From an uncultured Spirochaetaceae bacterium (GTDB taxonomy: Bacteria > Spirochaetota > Spirochaetia > Sphaerochaetales > Sphaerochaetaceae): a stretch of 11,292 nucleotides of DNA. Position numbers and translations under genes: made by a program. Positions 6,920-11,292 of the stretch are shown in pieces (the stretch's first letter is position 1; the number at the start of each line of letters is the position of its first letter). The notes beneath the pieces were generated by a model that searched no databases, was not told the DNA's origin, and was given only the letters and a program-made list of their open reading frames with translations. The stretch is from contig CALXON010000108.1 of NCBI GenBank assembly GCA_944389985.1, positions 1 to 11,292 of the forward strand. Direction: 5' to 3'.

Positions 6920-8197
6920 ATGGCGGTCGTATTTTCCGTATTTCTTATATTACTTGTTCTGGGAATGCCCCTTGCATTCTCTATTGGCATTGCGGGTGTT
7001 TTCTATTTCCTGCAGCATCCAAATCTTCCAATGTCGATCATGGTTCAGCTACCTATAACACAGACGCAGAATTTTGCGCTTCTTGCTGTCCCTCTTTTCA
7101 TTCTTGCTGGTAATCTCCTTAACAGAGGAGGTACAACTCACAGACTTGCGAAGTTTGCAATGATCATAACGGGAAGAATGCGTGGTGGTTTTGCCCAGAC
7201 AAGCGTTGTTCTTTCCACAATGATGGGTGGTGTTTCTGGTTCATGTATAGCTGATGCGGCTATGGAGGCAAGACTTCTGGGCCCCGATATGATCAAATCG
7301 GGATACTCGAAAGGATTTGCGGCCTGTAATATTGCTTTTACCGGACTTATCACAGCAACAATTCCTCCAGGAAATGCTCTGATCATCTTTGGTACTGCAA
7401 GTAATGTTTCTATTGGTAAGTTGTTTGCAGGAGGTCTTGTAATCGGACTTTTCATGATGGTTGTCATGATGTTCACCACATGGTTCATCTCCTACAGGCG
7501 TGGATATAAGCCTGCCCGTACAGAGAAGCTGCCAAAGAGAATGCTCTGGGAGAGCTTCAAGGAATGTTTCTGGGCACTGCTGTTCCCATTTATTCTTCTC
7601 TTTGGAATAAAGATGGGTCTTTTCACTCCTTCAGAAGTCGGAGCCTTTGCCTGTGTTTATGCTTTCTGTGTAGGCCGTTTCGCATACAAGGAACTGAATA
7701 AAGAGAACTTCATACTTGCCCTTAAAGATTCTGTTGCTGATATAGGTGCTGTTATGTTCATAATAGCGTTCTCTGCTATTCTCGGATATGGAGTACCTAT
7801 CGACAGAGTACCGCAGGCTGTAACAGGATTCATGGTAGGAATCTCATCCAATCCTACAATCATCCTTCTTCTCCTTGTTCTCCTTCTTGTTTTCATTGGA
7901 ATGTTTATGGAAGGAGCAGCAACGATTCTTATTCTTACACCTGTATTCATGCCGATGATCCAGTCGCTTGGCATAGATCCTGTCCTCTTCGGCCTAATCT
8001 TCTGTACTGTAGTTACATTGGGTAACTGTACGCCTCCTGTAGGACTCTCGATGTTTACTGTGAATTCGATCATGGATTGTTCTCTTCAGGAGTACTGCAA
8101 GGAGATGGTACCATGGCTTGCCACATTCCTTCTTTCAGTGGTCATCATCATACTTGTACCAGGTCCATTCATGTACCTGCAGGAAGCGTTCTTCTAA
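6920..8197 (+). CDS. dctM: TRAP transporter large permease subunit, DctM family
   Basis: The 425-aa transport subunit, an elevator-type Na+-coupled permease with about 11-12 hydrophobic segments. Family motifs occur in order: FALLAVPLFILAGNLL (52-67), SGSCIADAAMEARLL (106-120), IPPGNALIIFG (148-158), SIGKLFAGG (164-172), FTPSEVGAFACVYA (235-248) and GNCTPPVGLSMF (368-379). The third motif differs from the usual IPPSIP-x-I-x-YG: 'SIP' is replaced by 'GNA', and the last motif carries NC before TPPVG. Such changes near the binding/sodium region could reflect an unusual substrate, but this is inference. Translation starts at 6920 with GGAG overlapping the dctQ stop; an ATG at 6915 is out of frame. 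The PL22-like gene follows after 12 nt. Confidence 0.94.
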   Translation: MAVVFSVFLILLVLGMPLAFSIGIAGVFYFLQHPNLPMSIMVQLPITQTQNFALLAVPLFILAGNLLNRGGTTHRLAKFAMIITGRMRGGFAQTSVVLSTMMGGVSGSCIADAAMEARLLGPDMIKSGYSKGFAACNIAFTGLITATIPPGNALIIFGTASNVSIGKLFAGGLVIGLFMMVVMMFTTWFISYRRGYKPARTEKLPKRMLWESFKECFWALLFPFILLFGIKMGLFTPSEVGAFACVYAFCVGRFAYKELNKENFILALKDSVADIGAVMFIIAFSAILGYGVPIDRVPQAVTGFMVGISSNPTIILLLLVLLLVFIGMFMEGAATILILTPVFMPMIQSLGIDPVLFGLIFCTVVTLGNCTPPVGLSMFTVNSIMDCSLQEYCKEMVPWLATFLLSVVIIILVPGPFMYLQEAFF

Positions 8198-8209
8198 GGG
8201 AGTGTCCAG

Positions 8210-9412
8210 ATGAAGGATGCGGAGGTTGTGCTCAAGAGCGATAAAGCCAATTTCCAGATGCTTTACTTTACCTGTTCTTCATTGTCTCAGGATGACAGTA
8301 AGCTTTATGGTCTTACGGACATGACGGGGAGTCCAAATATCTTCTCGTATGATCTGAAGACAGGAAAGCTTAACATCCTGAGTGACAATCAGGATGGAAT
8401 ATTGAGAAGCTATGTCTATTTCAATGGGGAATGGGATAAAGGCCTCGGGAAGGCAAGTGTCGTCTTGGATTCTGAAAGGAATATACTGTATTACATCCAG
8501 GGGAATGAGATACGTCGCATAAAAGATGGAACGATAGCAAAGCTCAATAATGTCAGAGATGACAGAGTAACTGCATTCATGCATGTTTCTCCAGATGGGA
8601 AGATGCTTGCTGTTCCTTCGACAGATAGACGAGCTCTTGAGTACGATCTGGATACAGAAGGCTATGGCCTGGACAGAAGGCCCGTGTTCTCTGTTGATGA
8701 ACGATGCATAAGAGAGCACCTTTCCTCATACTTATCATTCTATGATACAGAGACCGGAACGCTTATCCGTGAGGTGACTGTTCCAGATTGTTGGATAACG
8801 CATGTCGTTTTCTCTCCAGTCAATCCATTGTTGATGCTTTTTAACAACGAATGGACTTGCAAGGATACAGGAATAAGACGTGTCTGGATCTATGACTGGA
8901 ATAATGGGTACAAGCAGTTGCGTAGCGAAGGTAATGCCCGATCCCGTAATGACTGGGTATGTCATGAACTCTGGTCTTCAGACGGAAAATGGGTTATCTA
9001 CCATGGCGAGAAGACAGGAGGGGCCTTTGTCGGCCGCATTGATCCTGTCTCAAGCAAATGCCAGGAAATCCTTCTTGATAAGTCGTTCAGGGCATACGGC
9101 CATTTTACTATTGATGGTCTGGATAATCTTATATGTGACGGATATTTCAAATTTCCTGATGATAAGGATATTGTTCGGGATAATCCGACAGATAATGGTC
9201 CGGATCCTCATAAGAAAAATGGGAGGTATATAAGCCTTGTCTTGCCGGATTGGGAAAGGGAAACGCTTGAATGGCATCCTCTTACAAATCATGATACCGA
9301 CTGGCTTTCACAGGACTCCCATCCGCATCCGGTTGCAGATCATAGCAATCATCATATCTATTTTTCTTCCAGAAGGGATAAGACGATCGGCATTTACCGT
9401 ATCGCCTATTAA
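8210..9412 (+). CDS. Oligogalacturonate lyase-like protein (PL22, beta-propeller)
   Basis: A 400-aa WD/TolB-like propeller without signal peptide, so cytoplasmic. It resembles oligogalacturonate lyase (Ogl), which beta-eliminates unsaturated di- and oligogalacturonides to 5-keto-4-deoxyuronate. Repeated blade signatures are visible (LSQDDSKLYGL about 25-35, HVSPDGKMLAV 125-135, HVVFSPVNPLLML 198-210, LWSSDGKWVIYHG 254-266, HPHPVADHSNHHIYF 371-385). As remembered from the Yersinia enzyme, Mn2+ is held by one His plus Gln-x-x-His-x-His near the C-terminus, with an upstream His as base and an Arg nearby. Here Q368-x-x-H371-x-H373, H298 (GHFTIDG), H252 (CHELWSSDG) and R223/R224 reproduce that set. 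GGGAG precedes the ATG at 8210. It lies between a TRAP permease and a sugar epimerase. The family is likely; the exact substrate is unproven. Confidence 0.82.
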   Translation: MKDAEVVLKSDKANFQMLYFTCSSLSQDDSKLYGLTDMTGSPNIFSYDLKTGKLNILSDNQDGILRSYVYFNGEWDKGLGKASVVLDSERNILYYIQGNEIRRIKDGTIAKLNNVRDDRVTAFMHVSPDGKMLAVPSTDRRALEYDLDTEGYGLDRRPVFSVDERCIREHLSSYLSFYDTETGTLIREVTVPDCWITHVVFSPVNPLLMLFNNEWTCKDTGIRRVWIYDWNNGYKQLRSEGNARSRNDWVCHELWSSDGKWVIYHGEKTGGAFVGRIDPVSSKCQEILLDKSFRAYGHFTIDGLDNLICDGYFKFPDDKDIVRDNPTDNGPDPHKKNGRYISLVLPDWERETLEWHPLTNHDTDWLSQDSHPHPVADHSNHHIYFSSRRDKTIGIYRIAY

Positions 9413-9423
9413 AAGGAGCTGAC

Positions 9424-10230
9424 ATGGTTTTCAGTATAGCTGTAAGTGATATAATAAATAAAAATGCACCAGTACCTCTAACTGGAGATATTGAGGAACA
9501 GATAAAATATGCTGCTTCGCTCGGATTCAGCGGAGTCGAGATACATACGCCCAGTCCAGAACGGATTGATGCCAATAGAATAAAAACTCTTTGCAAAGAG
9601 CTTGGCATTACCATAACAACAATCGGAACAGGTTCAATTTTCGGTAAGTTCAATCTTTCAATAGCCGATCCGGATCCTGTAAGGAGGGAAGTCCTTTATG
9701 GCCTGCTTACGGAATATGTGGATCTGGCATCTGAACTTGGATCAAAGATAACCATTGGGTCGCTGAAAGGGAATCTATCTTCCGACAGAAATGCTTCTCT
9801 TGATATAGTCAGAGGAGAACTAAAACGTCTGAGCACATATGCTTCTAGACAAGGTGTGAAGATACTTCTTGAGGCAACTAACCGCTATGAGAACAACTAT
9901 TTCAATACGGGAGATGAGACAGCAAACTTCATCAAAACTGCCGGATTAAGGAATGTCGGCATACTCATGGATGCATTCCATATGAACATCGAGGAAAAGG
10001 ATCCCTTCTCGTGCTTTGAAGGTTATGTGGATCTGATCTGGCATATCCATGTTGCGGATAATAACAGACATTTTCCTGGAGGTGGTTCGTTTGATTTCCA
10101 CTCATTTGCAGAAGAGATCAAAAGAATAGGGTATGATGGAATCATCTCCATTGAGTGTCTCCCTTATCCAGATGGGAAGACTGCTGCAACTAGATCAATA
10201 GAATTCATGAATGTATTTTTCAGAGTTTGA
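9424..10230 (+). CDS. Sugar isomerase/epimerase (TIM barrel, tagatose-3-epimerase-like)
   Basis: A 268-aa AP-endonuclease-2/xylose-isomerase-like TIM barrel (COG1082 type). Metal-ligand candidates E150 (LLEATNRYE), D183 (LMDAFHMN), H209 (HIHVADNNR) and E244 (SIECLPYP), plus substrate-contact H186 and R215, all sit exactly two residues below the known Pseudomonas cichorii D-tagatose 3-epimerase set (E152, D185, H188, H211, R217, E246). This predicts a Mn2+-dependent C3 or C5 epimerase or ketose/aldose isomerase. The NRYE...FHMNIEE...HVADNNR...G...DF pattern also recalls the Thermotoga 5-keto-L-gluconate epimerase (IolO), whose product D-tagaturonate is a galacturonate-pathway intermediate. In this operon a uronate-derived keto acid is the expected substrate. 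AAGGAG (9413-9418) precedes the ATG. Class is firm, substrate inferred. Confidence 0.85.
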   Translation: MVFSIAVSDIINKNAPVPLTGDIEEQIKYAASLGFSGVEIHTPSPERIDANRIKTLCKELGITITTIGTGSIFGKFNLSIADPDPVRREVLYGLLTEYVDLASELGSKITIGSLKGNLSSDRNASLDIVRGELKRLSTYASRQGVKILLEATNRYENNYFNTGDETANFIKTAGLRNVGILMDAFHMNIEEKDPFSCFEGYVDLIWHIHVADNNRHFPGGGSFDFHSFAEEIKRIGYDGIISIECLPYPDGKTAATRSIEFMNVFFRV

Positions 10231-10235
10231 TCTAT

Positions 10236-10325
10236 TTTTGGTTTTCCTTCTGAAACTATGCCGGTAAAATTACAGTAACGCATTATTGCAGGAGAAATAG
10301 GTATGGCACAGAAGGAAAACCAGAA
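10236..10325. repeat. Inverted repeat bracketing the gntR start
   Basis: GGTTTTCCTTCTG at 10240-10252 is the exact reverse complement of CAGAAGGAAAACC at 10309-10321. The match extends by T10239/A10322, then a possible G-U pair and two more A-T pairs (10236-10238 with 10323-10325). In RNA this would be a helix of about 17 bp closing a 56-nt loop that contains the gntR ribosome-binding site (GGAGAA, 10291-10296) and start codon, with the right arm covering about codons 3-8. It could restrain gntR translation or mark two operator half-regions. No T-run follows, so it is not an intrinsic terminator. Confidence 0.65.
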
Positions 10326-10977
10326 TCTCAGCAGGTATACATATGAATATATCAAGAAGCGTATATTGGATTGTTCGATACTTCCTGGGGCGCCTATTGA
10401 TGAGAAAGTGCTTCTGGATGAGATTCAGGTGAGTAAAACTCCATTTAGGGAAGCTCTGCTACTACTCCGCAATGAGAATCTTGTAGAGCTTCGTCCACGG
10501 GCAGGTTTCTTCGCCAAGATGATTACCGAGAAGGATGTAGAGGAAGTCTATTCTGCCCGTAAGATCATTGAGCCATATGCTGTTATAGATGCTCTTAGCA
10601 TGCTCGATATGGGTCGAATGATTGCGTTGAATAACGACTGGGAGGCAACTGTAGATTCCGGGTTGTGTAATCATTTTCAGATCTGTGATAAGGACATGAT
10701 ATTCCATTCATTCCTTGTTTCAAGTACAGGCAATTCGCGTCTCTCCAAACTTTTTGAATCAATATGTCAGGAAGGCTTGAGAATAAGCATTTTCAATGCC
10801 ATCGTGAAAAAGGACGCAGAAGATTATAAAGTGACAAGAGAGCATCATGAGAAGATGATCGACTCTATACTTAAAGAAGACAGGAAGAGCATAATAAAGG
10901 TGTACAATCTCCATCTGAATTTCTTCATGAGTAGCTGTATTGAGTCAATCAGGAGATATAACAACGAAAACAAGTGA
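10303..10977 (+). CDS. GntR-family transcriptional regulator, FadR/FCD subfamily
   Basis: A 224-aa DNA-binding regulator. The N-terminal winged helix-turn-helix spans about 10-73, with GntR pattern 'YIKKRILDCSILPGAPIDEK.L...I.VSKTPFREAL..L..E.LVELRPRAGFFA'. The C-terminal FCD ligand-binding domain (about 79-215) has metal-site candidates D131-x3-H135 (DMIFH), H181/H182 and H204, as in metal-containing FCD proteins that sense carboxylic and sugar acids. It closes the TRAP/PL22/epimerase operon, 72 nt after the epimerase, and is the natural candidate to control it in response to a uronate-type effector, like ExuR/UxuR. AGGAG at 10290-10294 precedes the ATG. A TAAAAT at 10265 could be a private -10, but no good -35 accompanies it. 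Repressor versus activator cannot be told. Confidence 0.9.
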   Translation: MAQKENQNLSRYTYEYIKKRILDCSILPGAPIDEKVLLDEIQVSKTPFREALLLLRNENLVELRPRAGFFAKMITEKDVEEVYSARKIIEPYAVIDALSMLDMGRMIALNNDWEATVDSGLCNHFQICDKDMIFHSFLVSSTGNSRLSKLFESICQEGLRISIFNAIVKKDAEDYKVTREHHEKMIDSILKEDRKSIIKVYNLHLNFFMSSCIESIRRYNNENK

Positions 10978-11000
10978 GATTTCTGTCGAAAGGGTTGGTT

Positions 11001-11012
11001 TATAATAGCCTT
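11001..11012 (+). promoter_or_regulatory. Asparaginase -10 box, leaderless-type start
   Basis: A perfect TATAAT at 11001-11006 is followed by AGCCTT and the ATG at 11013. There is no ribosome-binding site (GGTTGGTTTATAATAGCCTT precedes the start) and no clear -35 at 16-18 nt (GATTTC at 17 nt). This is the fourth gene in the window with this spacing. It shows that this gene has its own promoter despite lying 35 nt after gntR. Confidence 0.55.
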
Positions 11013-11292
11013 ATGGACGACAGGACAATCAGGATAATCACAACAGGCGGAACGTTCGACAAGCAGTATGATGCGGTGAAGGGAGAGCTTATATTCCGTG
11101 AGAGCCAGCTTCCGAGAATTCTCAACCAGTCGAGGGTGACACTGCCGGTACATCTGGATTCACTTCTTGCCGTTGACAGCCTTGTCATGACTGAGGATGA
11201 ACGGCGTATGGTGGCAATGAACGCCCTTGCATCGGTTGAGAGAATGGTGGTCATCGTTCATGGAACGGATACGATGGTGAAGACAGCAGAGC
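11013..11292 (+). CDS. Asparaginase-like protein, N-terminal part (cut by window end)
   Basis: The first 93 residues of an L-asparaginase/glutaminase-superfamily protein; the gene continues past the window. The first catalytic-threonine motif TTGGTFDK (10-17, T14) and the second, VHGTDTM (82-88, with T85 and D86), are both present, only about 70 residues apart. This fits the superfamily N-terminal domain. The 'TTGGTFDK.Y....GEL.F' start and close spacing resemble short single-domain asparaginase-like proteins (about 160-170 aa) more than full-length two-domain enzymes, but the length cannot be seen here. Base use returns to the GC-richer style of the left block, so it probably belongs to the housekeeping background rather than to the catabolic operon. 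Real asparaginase activity is not certain. Confidence 0.8.
   Translation, partial: MDDRTIRIITTGGTFDKQYDAVKGELIFRESQLPRILNQSRVTLPVHLDSLLAVDSLVMTEDERRMVAMNALASVERMVVIVHGTDTMVKTAE

Noticed and set aside
1..11292. CRISPR array, insertion sequence, tRNA/rRNA, phage or defence genes
   Set aside because: No repeated spacer pattern, transposase frame, terminal repeats or RNA-gene sequence was seen on either strand; the window is metabolic and housekeeping.

Overview
The window looks like chromosomal DNA of a host- or gut-associated spirochaete (Sphaerochaeta/Treponema-like). The main clue is the substrate-binding protein at 5355, whose mature N-terminus follows the pattern 'signal peptide-FA-GGSSESS' common in that phylum. 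ThyX instead of ThyA and the overall gene mix are compatible with this. The assignment is inference, not proof.

Left block (1-5056, visibly GC-richer): a housekeeping run on the + strand with avtA (valine-pyruvate aminotransferase), malQ (4-alpha-glucanotransferase), rsmE (16S rRNA m3U1498 methyltransferase) and thyX (flavin-dependent thymidylate synthase). malQ/rsmE overlap by an ATGA, and the rsmE stop lies against the thyX Shine-Dalgarno. A small alpha/beta hydrolase runs convergently on the - strand and overlaps the thyX end by 8 bp.

Middle block (5057-10977, visibly more AT-rich): an AT-rich divergent intergenic region of about 300 bp carries palindromes and a candidate promoter. It is followed by a + strand catabolic operon: TRAP transporter dctP-dctQ-dctM, a cytoplasmic PL22-type oligogalacturonate-lyase-like beta-propeller, a D-tagatose-3-epimerase/5-keto-L-gluconate-epimerase-like TIM barrel, and a GntR/FCD regulator. 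The coherent reading is uptake of an acidic (oligo)saccharide, probably an unsaturated oligogalacturonide from pectin, through a TRAP system. Intracellular beta-elimination, an isomerase/epimerase step and local GntR control would follow. No kdu/kdg/uxa genes are in the window. A stem-loop with a T-rich tail lies between dctP and dctQ and probably lowers expression of the membrane subunits relative to the binding protein.

Right edge (11013 on): the start of a small asparaginase-like protein, cut by the window end.

The most striking non-coding observation is that four genes (avtA, malQ, the hydrolase and the asparaginase) have no Shine-Dalgarno but carry TATAAT or TATCAT ending exactly 6-7 nt before the ATG. 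This is the geometry expected of leaderless mRNAs. The operon genes (and thyX) instead have strong AGGAG-type sites. The window therefore appears to contain two initiation modes, with leaderless starts on the promoter-proximal housekeeping-type genes. A second non-coding signal is a 13-14 bp perfect inverted repeat that brackets the gntR ribosome-binding site and start codon.
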